Origin: Candidatus Gastranaerophilales bacterium
Lineage (GTDB): Bacteria; Cyanobacteriota; Vampirovibrionia; Gastranaerophilales; Gastranaerophilaceae
Reading direction: 5' to 3'
NCBI GenBank assembly: GCA_944324245.1
Contig: CALUVO010000035.1
Coordinates: forward strand, 1-62,841
DNA length: 62,841 nt
Below are positions 43,528-54,916 of the stretch, piece after piece. The position numbers were made by a program, and so were the translations under genes. The notes under the pieces are model-generated. The model ran no database searches. It saw nothing but the letters and a program-made list of their open reading frames with translations, and was not told where the DNA came from. Each line of letters starts with the position of its first letter. Positions within the stretch are counted from its first letter, which is position 1.

Positions 43528-44754
43528 ATGATAATTCCAAGTATAGATTTAATGAACGGAAAAGCCGTACAGCTTAAACAGGGTATGGAAAAAGTTCTTG
43601 AGCGCAGCGACGTACTGGAACTTGCAAAATATTACGGAAGATTCGGCGAAATTGCCGTTATAGACCTTGATGCCGCGGTTGGAAACGGAAATAATGAAGA
43701 GCTGATATCTCAAATATGTAAAATTGCATCCTGCAGAGTAGGCGGGGGAATAAGAGATGTTGATAAAGCCAAAAAAATGCTCGCAATGGGTGCAAAAAAA
43801 ATAATAATAGGCACTGCAGCAAATGAAGAGCTGTTATCAAAACTTCCTAAAGACAGAGTCCTTGTTGCAATTGATACAAAAGACGGAAAAGTCGCAACTC
43901 ACGGCTGGACAAAAACAGCAGATGCAACACCTCTTGATTTTGTAAGGCGATTTAACAATCTTTGTTCCGGATTTTTGTATACTATTGTTGAAAAAGAAGG
44001 AATGATGGGCGGCACGGATATAGACGCAATAAAAGAAATAAGAAGTGCTACCACAAAAGAACTCATTGCGGCAGGCGGTATTTCTACAGTTGAAGAGATA
44101 GTTCAGCTGCAAAAAATGAATGTTTCAACCCAGCTCGGTATGTGTATTTATACGGGTAAAGTTCAGCTGGAAGAAGCCTTTGTAAAATGTCTGGATTTTG
44201 AAAAGAGATTCGGCTATCTGCCAACAATAGTACAGGATTATGATACAAAACAGGTTTTGACTCTTGCGTATTCTTCGCCCGAATCAGTTTTGCAAGCATT
44301 AAAGACAGGAAAAGGAACATACTTCAGCCGCTCAAGAAAACAAATCTGGGTAAAAGGAGAAACCTCAGGAAATACTCAGGAACTTGTTACAGCACGTTTT
44401 GATTGTGATATGGATGCACTTTTGTTTATTGTTAAACAAAAAGGTAACGCTTGTCATCTGGGCAAATATTCGTGTTTCGGAGATAAAGAATTCTCAATAA
44501 ATGAGCTTTACAATCTGTTGATAGACAGAAAGAGAGTACTGCCTGACAATTCATTTACAACAAAACTTTTTAAAGATGAATTTTATCTTAAAAGAAAAAT
44601 AATGGAAGAAGCTTTTGAATCCGTAAACTTTGAAAAAGGCGACGGATTAGAGTGGGAAGCTGCTGACCTGACATACTTTATGCTGACTTTTATGGCAATG
44701 CATAATGTTACACCTCAGGATATTTTAAATAATCTTGCATCACGCAGAAAATAA
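43528..44754 (+). CDS. hisA: Trifunctional histidine biosynthesis fusion HisA-HisI-HisE
   Basis: One 408-residue chain carries three histidine-pathway enzymes. Residues about 1-225 are HisA (ProFAR isomerase), with IPSIDLMNG (catalytic D7), RVGGGIRD, VAIDTKDG (D116) and AAGGIST. Residues about 230-318 are HisI (PR-AMP cyclohydrolase), with TYFSRSRKQIWVKGETSGN, DCDMD (292-296) and the zinc cysteines at C309 and C316. Residues about 322-408 are HisE (PR-ATP pyrophosphohydrolase), with KIMEEAFE and AADLTYFML. HisI-HisE fusion is common. Adding HisA upstream is rare to my knowledge. Chemically, HisE, HisI and HisA catalyse consecutive steps, so the chain covers PR-ATP to PRFAR. No other his gene is nearby. 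Confidence 0.9.
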   Translation: MIIPSIDLMNGKAVQLKQGMEKVLERSDVLELAKYYGRFGEIAVIDLDAAVGNGNNEELISQICKIASCRVGGGIRDVDKAKKMLAMGAKKIIIGTAANEELLSKLPKDRVLVAIDTKDGKVATHGWTKTADATPLDFVRRFNNLCSGFLYTIVEKEGMMGGTDIDAIKEIRSATTKELIAAGGISTVEEIVQLQKMNVSTQLGMCIYTGKVQLEEAFVKCLDFEKRFGYLPTIVQDYDTKQVLTLAYSSPESVLQALKTGKGTYFSRSRKQIWVKGETSGNTQELVTARFDCDMDALLFIVKQKGNACHLGKYSCFGDKEFSINELYNLLIDRKRVLPDNSFTTKLFKDEFYLKRKIMEEAFESVNFEKGDGLEWEAADLTYFMLTFMAMHNVTPQDILNNLASRRK

Positions 44755-44798
44755 GTATTAAAAAAATGAATATATAAAACTTGCAATCAGGTAAATTT

Positions 44799-45344
44799 AT
44801 GGAGAGATTTGAAGAAAAAACATTGTCATCCAAAACAGTTTACAAAGGCAAAATTTTTGATATAACGGATGATGAGATAATCCTTTCTGATGGAAAAAAA
44901 GAATATAAAAGGCATAGAGAAATAATACACCACCCCGATGGAGTCGTTATTCTGGCACTAAAAGATGATGGAAATATTCTGCTTGTAAATCAATATCGCT
45001 ATGCTGTTAAATCTGTGCAGACAGAGCTTCCTGCAGGGCGTTTGGAAAAAGGAGAAGACCCTCTTTTGGCAGCAAAAAGAGAGCTAAGAGAAGAAACCGG
45101 TTATGTTGCCAAAAATTGGGAATCTTTAGGTTATATTTTTACTACTTTTGGGATTTGTAATGAAAAGCTGTATTTGTTTAAAGCAACAGATTTAACATTT
45201 GATTCTCCGAATCCGGACGAAGGCGAAGTTTTGGATTATTTTGAACTTCCGTTAAGTGAAGTGCACAAACTTGTAAAAAATGGTACAATTAATGATGCCA
45301 AGACAATATGTGCACTGGCACGATGCAGTATAGAGAGTCTTTAG
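44799..45344 (+). CDS. Nudix hydrolase, ADP-ribose pyrophosphatase type
   Basis: This 181-residue protein cleaves a nucleoside diphosphate linked to another group, most likely ADP-ribose, to AMP and ribose 5-phosphate. The complete Nudix box GRLEKGEDPLLAAKRELREETGY (two parts, near residues 81-103) binds the metal ions. The preceding VNQYRYAV and ELPAGR strand match NudF/ADP-ribose pyrophosphatases. I chose ATG 44799 because AGG lies 6 nt before it, rather than the TTG at 44781. The HAD gene starts 4 bp after it ends. Confidence 0.88.
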   Translation: MERFEEKTLSSKTVYKGKIFDITDDEIILSDGKKEYKRHREIIHHPDGVVILALKDDGNILLVNQYRYAVKSVQTELPAGRLEKGEDPLLAAKRELREETGYVAKNWESLGYIFTTFGICNEKLYLFKATDLTFDSPNPDEGEVLDYFELPLSEVHKLVKNGTINDAKTICALARCSIESL

Positions 45345-45347
45345 TAC

Positions 45348-46160
45348 ATGATAAAAATGCTTGTTCTGGACATTGACGGAACTATTTTTAAAAAAGATTA
45401 TACAGCAACAGACAGGGTAAAAAACACCTTGAAAAAACTTTGCAATGACGGTATAAAAGTTGTTCTTTGTACGGGAAGAATGTATGCTGCAACAAAATTT
45501 ATCGCACGGGAATTAGGGTTGACAACACCTGCTATCTGCTATCAGGGCGGACTGATTAAAAATATTTACGGAAATACTGATACTCTCTGGGAAAAGACTA
45601 TGGATAAAGAACTTGCCCGAGATGTTATACGGAAGCTCAAAAAAAGAAATATATTTTTTAATATATATATTAATGACGAACTTATGGTGGAAAAAGACAG
45701 CCCGCTTATACAGCAGTATGTAGATGCCAGAAATTTGTCTTATAAAATTATAGGAAACTGCGATAATATTGATTTGACCGGTTTAAATAAAATTCTTGCA
45801 ATAGATGATGATACTAATTTGATAGAAAATTTGCAAAAAGAGATGGCAGAAAAATATAAAGATAAATTATATGTTATCCGTTCAACTCCGCGTTTTTGTG
45901 AATTTTCCAATCCTGAAGCAACAAAGGGAAATGCGGTTAGATTTCTTTCTGAATTATGGAATATTAAACAGGATGAAATTATGGCCTGCGGAGATCAGGA
46001 CAATGATATAGAAATGCTTCTGGCTGCAGGGGTTAAAGTAGCAATGGGTAATGCAACAGTAGATTTAAAAAAAATAGCGGATTATGTAACAGAAACAGTA
46101 GATAATGACGGTGTTGTTTACGCTGTTGAAAAGTATATAGGGGAAAAATATGCGGTATAG
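45348..46160 (+). CDS. HAD-superfamily Cof-type sugar-phosphate/FMN phosphatase
   Basis: This 270-residue protein belongs to the Cof subgroup of haloacid dehalogenase phosphatases. Motif I is DIDGTI (about 8-13, catalytic Asp), motif II VLCTGR, motif III a Lys in TKGNAV, and motif IV CGDQDNDIEML. The type IIB cap lies between. Typical substrates are sugar phosphates or FMN, but this cannot be predicted. It overlaps ispF by 11 bp, so the two are coupled. Confidence 0.88.
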   Translation: MIKMLVLDIDGTIFKKDYTATDRVKNTLKKLCNDGIKVVLCTGRMYAATKFIARELGLTTPAICYQGGLIKNIYGNTDTLWEKTMDKELARDVIRKLKKRNIFFNIYINDELMVEKDSPLIQQYVDARNLSYKIIGNCDNIDLTGLNKILAIDDDTNLIENLQKEMAEKYKDKLYVIRSTPRFCEFSNPEATKGNAVRFLSELWNIKQDEIMACGDQDNDIEMLLAAGVKVAMGNATVDLKKIADYVTETVDNDGVVYAVEKYIGEKYAV

Positions 46161-46635
46161 AATAGGACAAGGTTTTGATTTACATCAGTTTGCCGAAGAA
46201 AGAGACTTGATTCTCGGCGGAGTAAAAATAGACCACAATAAAGGTCTTTTGGGACACTCGGACGCTGATGCATTATGTCATGCAATTATCGATGCCATGC
46301 TTGGTGCACTGGCACTGGGTGATATAGGGCAACATTTTCCTGACAACGACCCGCAGTATTATGGCTGCGACAGTACGGAATTACTGGCGCAAACTCTTTA
46401 TCTCATTGTAAAGGAAGGCTATAAAATAAATAATATTGATGCAACAATCAAGACACAACAGCCGAGATTGGGGCCGTTCATAAAAGATATCCAGCAAAAT
46501 CTTGCAAATGTATTGAATCTTGATGTAAATCAAGTCTCAATTAAAGCCAAATCAATGGAGTGGATGGGTCCTATAGGCGAAGGTAAGTGTCTTGCTGTTG
46601 ATGCAGTTGTTCTGCTTGAAGAAATATCAATCTAA
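46150..46635 (+). CDS. ispF: 2-C-methyl-D-erythritol 2,4-cyclodiphosphate synthase
   Basis: IspF forms the cyclic diphosphate intermediate of the MEP isoprenoid pathway. Zinc ligands D8 and H10 lie in GQGFDLHQF. LLGHSDADALCHAIIDAMLGALALGDIG is the family's longest conserved block (read in two parts, near 33-60), and SIKAKSMEWMGPIGEG is at the C-terminus. The 161-residue length is normal. It overlaps the HAD gene and is followed by a terminator. ispD is at 52960 on the same strand but separate. Confidence 0.96.
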   Translation: MRYRIGQGFDLHQFAEERDLILGGVKIDHNKGLLGHSDADALCHAIIDAMLGALALGDIGQHFPDNDPQYYGCDSTELLAQTLYLIVKEGYKINNIDATIKTQQPRLGPFIKDIQQNLANVLNLDVNQVSIKAKSMEWMGPIGEGKCLAVDAVVLLEEISI

Positions 46636-46663
46636 TTTTATTAAAGATAAATAATGCAAAAGA

Positions 46664-46697
46664 AAAAAGAGCTGAATTTTTATTTTCAGCTCTTTTT
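46664..46697. terminator. Bidirectional terminator between ispF and gyrB
   Basis: AAAAAGAGCTGAA (46664-46676) pairs with TTCAGCTCTTTTT (46685-46697), a 13-bp stem with T and A runs for both strands. It separates the convergent ispF and gyrB genes. Confidence 0.85.
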
Positions 46698-46716
46698 AGA
46701 ATTATTAAATATAATA

Positions 46717-49161
<2,445 letters not shown>

Positions 49162-49249
49162 TTATATTTCCCCAATTAAGTCTAAAATTCTATCTTTTAC
49201 TATATTGTATAACAAACAAGCTGATTGAGCCAATTTGTAAAGAAAAAAT

Positions 49250-49437
49250 TTGTCCGAGATAAATTCGTGATAAGACTCTGCCGAGCAAAACAATCCAGTG
49301 AATTGTTTTGCGAGAGGGAAATGACGTGAACGAATTTTTTGAGTGTCATTTGTTCACTATACGTGAGGACATTTTGCACGAAATCAAAGCCCTCTCACAA
49401 AACTTGACATTTAGTCAACTTTTGTTCGGCAGAGTGG
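49250..49437. repeat. Modular hairpin element upstream of gyrB
   Basis: The 360-base gap between gyrB and the matrixin gene holds this element. It starts TTGTCCGAG (49250-49258) and GATAAGACTCTGCCGAG. Hairpin 49285-49311 has a perfect 10-bp stem GCAAAACAAT around CCAGTGA. After GCGAGAGGG a middle section contains the CGTGCAAAATG block in reverse (also at 128-138). Hairpin 49398-49424 has stem CAAAACTTGAC (one mismatch) around loop ATTTA, then TCGGCAGAG. Bases 49438-49500 are a GC-rich tail with CCGGCGGC-type inverted repeats of unknown origin. Being immediately upstream of gyrB, it may hold part of that promoter region. Confidence 0.72.
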
Positions 49438-49518
49438 CAAAAGAAGTCAAAGGTGAGCAGGTGCGGGCTGCGGTTAGCCGGCGGCAACTGCGACACTAGA
49501 TTAGATTACTATGACCTA

Positions 49519-50340
49519 TTATTTATAAATCGCACGCAAAGTATTGATATCTCTGTCAGACAGGTGTGTGTCATTTGTAAAATTGTTTTCATACATTATA
49601 TCATTATTTCTGCTGCTGTGACCGCTTATTCCAAGAGCGTGACCTGCTTCATGTAAAACAACAGGATAAATCTGTGCATTAGTGCGCATTCTGTTTGAGT
49701 CAGTTCTTTGTAGAATCTGGACATCTGCTGACATATTCATATTGCCTATGTATCTTAGTTTTGTAAGACCGATATTATGGTCAGAGACCGGACTGTCGAT
49801 TTTGTCAACAAATCTAACTTTTATCTGTGCTTGATTCGGATTGCTGACAATACTGAACTTAACAAGGTTTGAGGATTCTGTCTGCCATTCATAAAATGCT
49901 TTTAAAGCGGTATCTTTGTACGGGCTGTCTTCTACCCAGATACGCACCGGCATTTTATACCATTTTGAGCGGTAATTAAGGCTCTGTGTATAGTCTCCTG
50001 TGTCATTTTCTCTTGCTTTTTTTATTGCGGCGATTCTTCTGTATACTTTTGCTGCTTCGGCTTTGGAGTATCTTCCTATTTGTGAATTCGGATATTTTTG
50101 TGCAATGTAATTATACTGTGCATAAGAAAGATTATATTGTCTGTCAAAGTACAGTGATGCTGCATAATAAAATCTGGATTGTATATCATCAGGATTAGAA
50201 CTTATTCTTTGATAAAAACAGCTTGAGGCATTTTTATATTTTTGATCGTCATACAAAAGCTTGCAGGTCTTAAAATCTGCTGCGTGAACGCTTTTTGTAA
50301 TTATAATAAGAGACAAAATCAAAAAAATAATCTTTTTCAT
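49519..50340 (-). CDS. Secreted matrixin-like zinc metalloprotease
   Basis: This 273-residue protein has a signal peptide (about 1-20, cut at SVHA/AD). A TPR-like helical region covers about 25-110, and a metzincin catalytic domain covers about 130-273. The zinc site HEAGHALGISGH lies at 230-241, and the Met-turn IMY at 248-250, the order of matrixins and related matrix metalloproteases. There is no recognisable cysteine-switch propeptide. The protein probably acts in the periplasm or outside the cell. The ATG has no Shine-Dalgarno but has a -10-like TATCAT 6 nt upstream. The modular repeat lies downstream of its end. Confidence 0.85.
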   Translation of the reverse strand: MKKIIFLILSLIIITKSVHAADFKTCKLLYDDQKYKNASSCFYQRISSNPDDIQSRFYYAASLYFDRQYNLSYAQYNYIAQKYPNSQIGRYSKAEAAKVYRRIAAIKKARENDTGDYTQSLNYRSKWYKMPVRIWVEDSPYKDTALKAFYEWQTESSNLVKFSIVSNPNQAQIKVRFVDKIDSPVSDHNIGLTKLRYIGNMNMSADVQILQRTDSNRMRTNAQIYPVVLHEAGHALGISGHSSRNNDIMYENNFTNDTHLSDRDINTLRAIYK

Positions 50341-50355
50341 GTCAAGATGATAGCA
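50341..50355 (-). promoter_or_regulatory. Putative leaderless promoter of the matrixin gene
   Basis: On the minus strand TG-C-TATCAT (50355-50347), an extended -10-like box, is followed by CTTGAC and then ATG at 50340, exactly 6 nt after the box. No Shine-Dalgarno is present. Confidence 0.45.
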
Positions 50356-50423
50356 TAATATTAGTTTTGTTCAGTCATAAAAATAGTGTATAATTGGATA
50401 AAACTAAAAAAACGGAGAGCGGC

Positions 50424-51239
50424 ATGAATTTAGATTTAGAACAGGCATTTACTTTTGTGAAAAATGATGAACGCTGGATAAAGAAGCTTGTTATTGGCGC
50501 TGCTATTGCACTGTTTGCTATTATTATACTTATAGCCCCTTGTATCTTTGTTTGTATTGCCAAAAGTTTTACGCTAAAAAGTGCGGCTATGATTGTTATC
50601 TGTACAATAATAGCTGCATTTGGCGGCTTTGTTGTCAGCGGATTTGCTTTAAAGACAGGACATTTATTGATAAAAGACAAAAATACAACACTCCCGGAAT
50701 GGAAGGATTATTTAGAATTTTTATTTATAGGCTTTAAATCTTTTCTGGGCTCTTTTATGTATTATATTCCTTTTCTTATTTTTAGTGTTTGTGCCGGATT
50801 TGCTGAAATTGCAGTAGAACATGCTGTAAAAATACATGTAATCAGCAATAATGCCGCTTCTTTTATAAATTTTTGTACAAACAGTATTTATAATCTTGTG
50901 TATCTTTTATGTATTTTGTTCTTTATTGCAGTGCATATCAATTTTTTAAGAGATTTGAACCCGTTTTCTTATTTGAATTTTGTAAAAGCAGTAAAAATGC
51001 TAAAGGGAAATATTTTAAAATATTTTATAATGGTGCTTGTTATTTTTGCTGTTGGTCTGGCTTTTGAAATAGCTGGTGTTATTTGTATACTTACAATAAT
51101 AGGAATAGTTGTTGTTCCTTTTATAATAATCTATATTCATATGGTATCGGTAAATTTAATGGCACAGTTTGCCAATATTTCTGATAAAAATAATAGTTTA
51201 GAATGTAATAAAGAACAAGGAGAACATAATGAATCTTGA
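50424..51239 (+). CDS. DUF4013 family membrane protein (copy 1)
   Basis: This 271-residue protein is a multi-pass membrane protein of the DUF4013 family, whose function is unknown. It starts MNLDLEQAFTFVKNDERWIKKLVIG, the family's amphipathic N-terminus, followed by about six hydrophobic helices. ATG 50424 is chosen because GGAGAGCGGC lies just before it; an upstream TTG is not needed. A TATAAT at 50389-50394 gives an ordinary promoter. It overlaps its paralogue by 11 bp. Tandem paralogues suggest a hetero-oligomer. Confidence 0.75.
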   Translation: MNLDLEQAFTFVKNDERWIKKLVIGAAIALFAIIILIAPCIFVCIAKSFTLKSAAMIVICTIIAAFGGFVVSGFALKTGHLLIKDKNTTLPEWKDYLEFLFIGFKSFLGSFMYYIPFLIFSVCAGFAEIAVEHAVKIHVISNNAASFINFCTNSIYNLVYLLCILFFIAVHINFLRDLNPFSYLNFVKAVKMLKGNILKYFIMVLVIFAVGLAFEIAGVICILTIIGIVVVPFIIIYIHMVSVNLMAQFANISDKNNSLECNKEQGEHNES

Positions 51240-52002
51240 TTTTGAAAAATCTCTTACTTATATAACAAAAGATACACAATGGGTAAATAAACTGCTGGCA
51301 GGCTCGGGCATATTGCTTGCAACTTTTGCTATTTTTGTACTGCCCGTGTTTGTTTTTGTATTTACAAATTCGGGTGCTGCTTCTATTTTTTCATTTGTAT
51401 TGTGCTTTGTATTTTCATTTGTATTGAGTTTTGCTCTTGCCGGTTATATAGCAGAAACAGCAAATAAAAGAATTAATTATCAAAATTCAATATTGCCTGA
51501 TTGGAATGATTTTGGCAGATTTCTTGTTACCGGAATAAAATATTTTGCCGGCTATTTTATCTATATACTTCCGTTAGTGATTGCAAGTATGGTTTATTTT
51601 GTTCTTCTCGGGATTGTAATGAGCGGGTACCATTTGAATCCTTCGGCGAACCATGCTGCCGGATTTATATTAATGACTCTTCTGGGGGCATTGCTTCTTT
51701 TGTTTTTTATTATGGTTATGATATTTTGCCCGTTGATGATGTGTAACTTTTTTAAAGATTTAAAAATACTTTCATTTGTTAATTTCAAAGAAGCATATTC
51801 TCTTTTAAAAGACAATATAGGCAATTATTTTGTGTTGATACTTTTATTTATTGCACTCAGCGTGCTGGTTCAATTTGTATTTTCTTTTCTTGCTATAACG
51901 GTTGTCGGATTGATTCTTATTCCGGTTGTGTATTTTTATACTTATCTTGTTATGGCAGAAATAACGGCACAGTTTGTGTTGAGTGCAAAGGACAGAGAAT
52001 AA
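51229..52002 (+). CDS. DUF4013 family membrane protein (copy 2)
   Basis: This is the paralogue of the preceding gene, with the parallel start MNLDFEKSLTYITKDTQWVNKLLAG and the same six-helix layout. A CNFFKDLKILSFVNFKEAY loop near residues 172-190 aligns with NFLRDLNPFSYLNFVKAVK in copy 1. A good AAGGAG site precedes its ATG inside the first gene. At 257 residues it is similar in size. Function unknown; role inferred only from pairing. thiL starts 18 bp after its end but with its own promoter box. Confidence 0.75.
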   Translation: MNLDFEKSLTYITKDTQWVNKLLAGSGILLATFAIFVLPVFVFVFTNSGAASIFSFVLCFVFSFVLSFALAGYIAETANKRINYQNSILPDWNDFGRFLVTGIKYFAGYFIYILPLVIASMVYFVLLGIVMSGYHLNPSANHAAGFILMTLLGALLLLFFIMVMIFCPLMMCNFFKDLKILSFVNFKEAYSLLKDNIGNYFVLILLFIALSVLVQFVFSFLAITVVGLILIPVVYFYTYLVMAEITAQFVLSAKDRE

Positions 52003-52005
52003 TTG

Positions 52006-52020
52006 TGCTAAAATTAGCAT
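52006..52020 (+). promoter_or_regulatory. Putative leaderless promoter of thiL
   Basis: TG-C-TAAAAT (52006-52014) is an extended -10-like box placed exactly 6 nt before the ATG at 52021. There is no Shine-Dalgarno. It overlaps the intergenic gap after the DUF4013 pair. Confidence 0.5.
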
Positions 52021-52950
52021 ATGAAAGAACTGGAATATCTTGATGTCATAAATAAAACTCTCGGCGATTCATCGTTATTGGGGGATGATTGTGCTTATTT
52101 ACGGGAATTAAATCTATTTGTAACACAGGATACCCTTGTTGAAGGCATTCACTTTGATATGGACACAACAACCGCTTATGAACTCGGACAAAAAGCGTTA
52201 AATGTAAACTTGTCCGATTTGGCAGCGTCTTTGTCAAAGCCTTTGTATGTGACGATTTCTCTTTCTTTGCCTGAAAATATAAATTCTGATTTTGTTGAGC
52301 AGTTCTATTCAGGAGTTGAAAAAATCTGTAAAGAATACGATGTAAAAGTTGCAGGCGGGGATTTAACAGGTTCTGATAAAGTCGTTATTTCTGTTTGTGC
52401 AATCGGTAAAAAAGTTTTTGATATTGATGTTTCAAGGCATTTTTCAAAACCGGATGATGTGATTGTTACAACCGGTACAAGCGGTGATAGCGCAGGCGGT
52501 CTTAAACTTTTGTTGCAGGGGAAAAAAGATTCTTGTTCTCTTATAAAAAAACATCTTTTACCTGAGCCGGGACTAAAAGTAGCGTTTGAACTCGGGACTT
52601 TTTTGGAAAAAGAAAATATAAAAGAATTGTCTGTAATGGATACATCAGACGGACTCGGGGATGCTATATACAAGCTCTCTAAAGGATGCGGGTTCCAATT
52701 TGACATAGATTATGACAGAATCCCCGTAAGTAAGGAGCTGGTAACAACTTTTCCTTCTGACTATAAAAATCTTGCACTCTGGGGAGGAGAAGACTTTGAA
52801 CTTTTGTTTACAATACCGGAATTTGTTTATGAGAAACTTGATAAAAATAAATTTTTTAAAATAGGAAAAGTTACAAATGAGCCGTTTTCAAAAGACAGCA
52901 GTATTTGTATAGAATACGAAAAGAATATATTTAAACATTTTGAGGAATAA
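52021..52950 (+). CDS. thiL: Thiamine-monophosphate kinase
   Basis: ThiL phosphorylates thiamine monophosphate to the active cofactor thiamine diphosphate. It has the PurM-like two-domain fold. LLGDDCAYL, FVTQDTLVEGIHFD, NLSDLAASLSKPLYVTISL, AGGDLTGSD, and MDTSDGLGDAIYKLS are ThiL signatures, and the C-terminal WGGEDFELLFT completes the set. A total of 309 residues is normal. ispD follows after 9 bp. Confidence 0.94.
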   Translation: MKELEYLDVINKTLGDSSLLGDDCAYLRELNLFVTQDTLVEGIHFDMDTTTAYELGQKALNVNLSDLAASLSKPLYVTISLSLPENINSDFVEQFYSGVEKICKEYDVKVAGGDLTGSDKVVISVCAIGKKVFDIDVSRHFSKPDDVIVTTGTSGDSAGGLKLLLQGKKDSCSLIKKHLLPEPGLKVAFELGTFLEKENIKELSVMDTSDGLGDAIYKLSKGCGFQFDIDYDRIPVSKELVTTFPSDYKNLALWGGEDFELLFTIPEFVYEKLDKNKFFKIGKVTNEPFSKDSSICIEYEKNIFKHFEE

Positions 52951-52959
52951 AGAATAAAA

Positions 52960-53631
52960 ATGGCAAAATTATCTGTTATCGTTACAGCCGGTGGAAGCTC
53001 CTCCAGATACGGCAAAACTAATAAGCTTCTGGAAAAAATAGACAATAAAGAAGTCATTATTCATTCTATAGAAGCGTTTGTTCCTTTTTGTCCATTGGAA
53101 ACTATAGTTGCTGCTTCGGAATCAGTGGAAAGCATACTAAAGGAGCTTTTAAAAAAATATTGTATTAAAAATGTTAAAATAGTCAGAGGCGGTGCTGCAA
53201 GACAGGCTTCAATTTACAATGCATTAAAAGCACTTTCTGATGTACCTGATATTGTTGTTATTCACGATGCAGCAAGACCGCTTGTGAAAAAAGAAGATAT
53301 TAAAAAATGCATAAAAAAAGCTCTTGAAACAAAAGCGGCAATTGTAGCTGTAAAAGCCGTAGATACAATAAAAATTGTCAAGGAAAACAATAAAATAGAA
53401 TCCACACCCGACAGAGATACACTCTGGGCTGTGCAGACACCTCAGATTTTTGATTATTCTTTAATTATGGAAGCACATAAAAAGCTTGAGGGGCAGTCTT
53501 TTTCTGACGATGCAGGCATGCTGGAGTATCTGGGTAAAGATGTTTACGTTTCTGAAGGAAGCCGCTCTAATATAAAAATAACAACCCCGGAAGACCTTTT
53601 AATTGCAAAAAACCTTTATGAAAATGTCTGA
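52960..53631 (+). CDS. ispD: 2-C-methyl-D-erythritol 4-phosphate cytidylyltransferase
   Basis: IspD couples CTP to methylerythritol phosphate in the MEP isoprenoid pathway. The N-terminal TAGGSSSRYGKTNKLL is the CTP-binding loop. RGGAARQASIYNAL, VVIHDAARPLV, AVKAVDTIK, QTPQIF and a terminal ITTPEDLLIA are diagnostic. The length of 223 residues is typical. The last codons, AAT GTC TGA, read into a GTCTGAGG that matches the end of the modular repeat family, so the stop codon seems to come from an element. Confidence 0.95.
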   Translation: MAKLSVIVTAGGSSSRYGKTNKLLEKIDNKEVIIHSIEAFVPFCPLETIVAASESVESILKELLKKYCIKNVKIVRGGAARQASIYNALKALSDVPDIVVIHDAARPLVKKEDIKKCIKKALETKAAIVAVKAVDTIKIVKENNKIESTPDRDTLWAVQTPQIFDYSLIMEAHKKLEGQSFSDDAGMLEYLGKDVYVSEGSRSNIKITTPEDLLIAKNLYENV

Positions 53632-53650
53632 GGCAGCATCGCCTGCTGTT
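53624..53650. repeat. Truncated end of the modular element supplying the ispD stop codon
   Basis: ATGTCTGAGGCAGCATCGCC matches the TTGTCTGAGGCGGCCTCGC end of the other elements, but only about 22 bp remain. Its TGA (53629-53631) is the ispD stop codon. It forms the 19-bp gap before the convergent leuC stop. CAGCA/TGCTG makes a short hairpin followed by TTTT, so the remnant may also serve as terminator. Confidence 0.6.
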
Positions 53651-54916
53651 TTACAATTCATCCGGTGAAGCAATTCTGCCTAAAACAGCACTTGCCGCTG
53701 CTACTGCAGGAGAAGCCAGATATACTTCACTGTTGACATGCCCCATTCTTCCTACAAAATTGCGATTTGTCGTGGATATGCAGCGTTCTCCTTCAGCCAG
53801 AATTCCTGCCCATCCCCCGAGACATGGCCCACACGTAGGAGTGGATACTGCCCCCTGTGCTTCAATAATTGTCTGTATGTAACCGAGTTTTATTGCTTCA
53901 AGATATATGTCCTGAGTACCGGGAAATACTATTAGCCTTACATCGGGATGAACTGTTCTTCCTTTTAAAATTTCAGCAGTTACTTTTAAATCCGAAAGTC
54001 TTCCGTTAGTACAGCTTCCGATAACTGCCTGATGTATTTTTATGTTGCCTGCCTGTGATACCGGTTTTGTGTTTTCCGGCAGGTGCGGGAATGCAACCGT
54101 AGGTTCTATTTTGGATACATCATATTTGATAACTTTTTCATATTCAGCATCTTTGTCGCTTTCATAAAATACGGGAGTTCTTATTGAACGGTTTTTGAGA
54201 TATTCTTTTGTAATTTCATCAGGAACAATAATCCCTGCTTTTGCTCCTGCTTCAATAGCCATATTACAAATGGTGAGACGTCCGTCCATATTCATATTTT
54301 CAATAGCAGAACCGCTGATTTCAAGTACCTTGTATAACGCACCGTCTACACCGATATCACCTATAAGATGCAGTATCAAATCTTTTGCACTTACCCATTT
54401 GTTTAATTTACCGTTAAATTCAACTTTAATGGTAGAAGGCACCTTAAACCATGTTTCTCCTGATGCCATTGCACAAGCAAGGTCAGTTGAACCTACACCG
54501 GTTGAAAATGCACCCAATGCACCGTATGTACAGGTATGAGAATCTGCACCGATTATCAAGTCTCCTGCGGTGACTATACCTTTTTCCGGCAAAAGAGCGT
54601 GCTCTATACCCATTCGTCCGACTTCAAAGTAGTTTTTGAGATTTTGTTCATGAGAAAATTCTCTGACCATTTTTGCTTGTTCAGCCGATTTTATATCTTT
54701 GTTCGGCACAAAATGATCAGGAACAAAAACAACTCTTTCTTTATCAAAAACTTTCTCAATGCCGATTTTTTTGAATTCTTTTATTGCTACAGGCCCTGTA
54801 ATATCATTTGCAAGTGTTATATCAAGTTTGGCTGTTATAAGCTGCCCCGGCTTTACTTCTTCAAGTCCGGCATGTGCAGCAAGTATTTTTTCAGCAATGG
54901 TCATTGGTCTTGTCAT
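53651..54916 (-). CDS. leuC: 3-isopropylmalate dehydratase large subunit
   Basis: LeuC with LeuD isomerises isopropylmalate in leucine synthesis. Iron-sulfur cysteines appear in [13 protein letters not shown] and in [12 protein letters not shown] (CxxC). [24 protein letters not shown] is also diagnostic (two parts near residues 124-147). At 421 residues it is the short, archaeal/Clostridium-type LeuC, shorter than the approximately 466-residue E. coli form. A good AAAGGAG site precedes the ATG. leuD and leuB are not adjacent, so it may also act in the homoaconitate family; leucine is the better guess. Confidence 0.92.
   Translation of the reverse strand: MTRPMTIAEKILAAHAGLEEVKPGQLITAKLDITLANDITGPVAIKEFKKIGIEKVFDKERVVFVPDHFVPNKDIKSAEQAKMVREFSHEQNLKNYFEVGRMGIEHALLPEKGIVTAGDLIIGADSHTCTYGALGAFSTGVGSTDLACAMASGETWFKVPSTIKVEFNGKLNKWVSAKDLILHLIGDIGVDGALYKVLEISGSAIENMNMDGRLTICNMAIEAGAKAGIIVPDEITKEYLKNRSIRTPVFYESDKDAEYEKVIKYDVSKIEPTVAFPHLPENTKPVSQAGNIKIHQAVIGSCTNGRLSDLKVTAEILKGRTVHPDVRLIVFPGTQDIYLEAIKLGYIQTIIEAQGAVSTPTCGPCLGGWAGILAEGERCISTTNRNFVGRMGHVNSEVYLASPAVAAASAVLGRIASPDEL

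Noticed and set aside
49308..49499. Plus-strand frame of 63 codons upstream of the matrixin gene end
   Set aside because: It lies within the modular element and its GC-rich tail.
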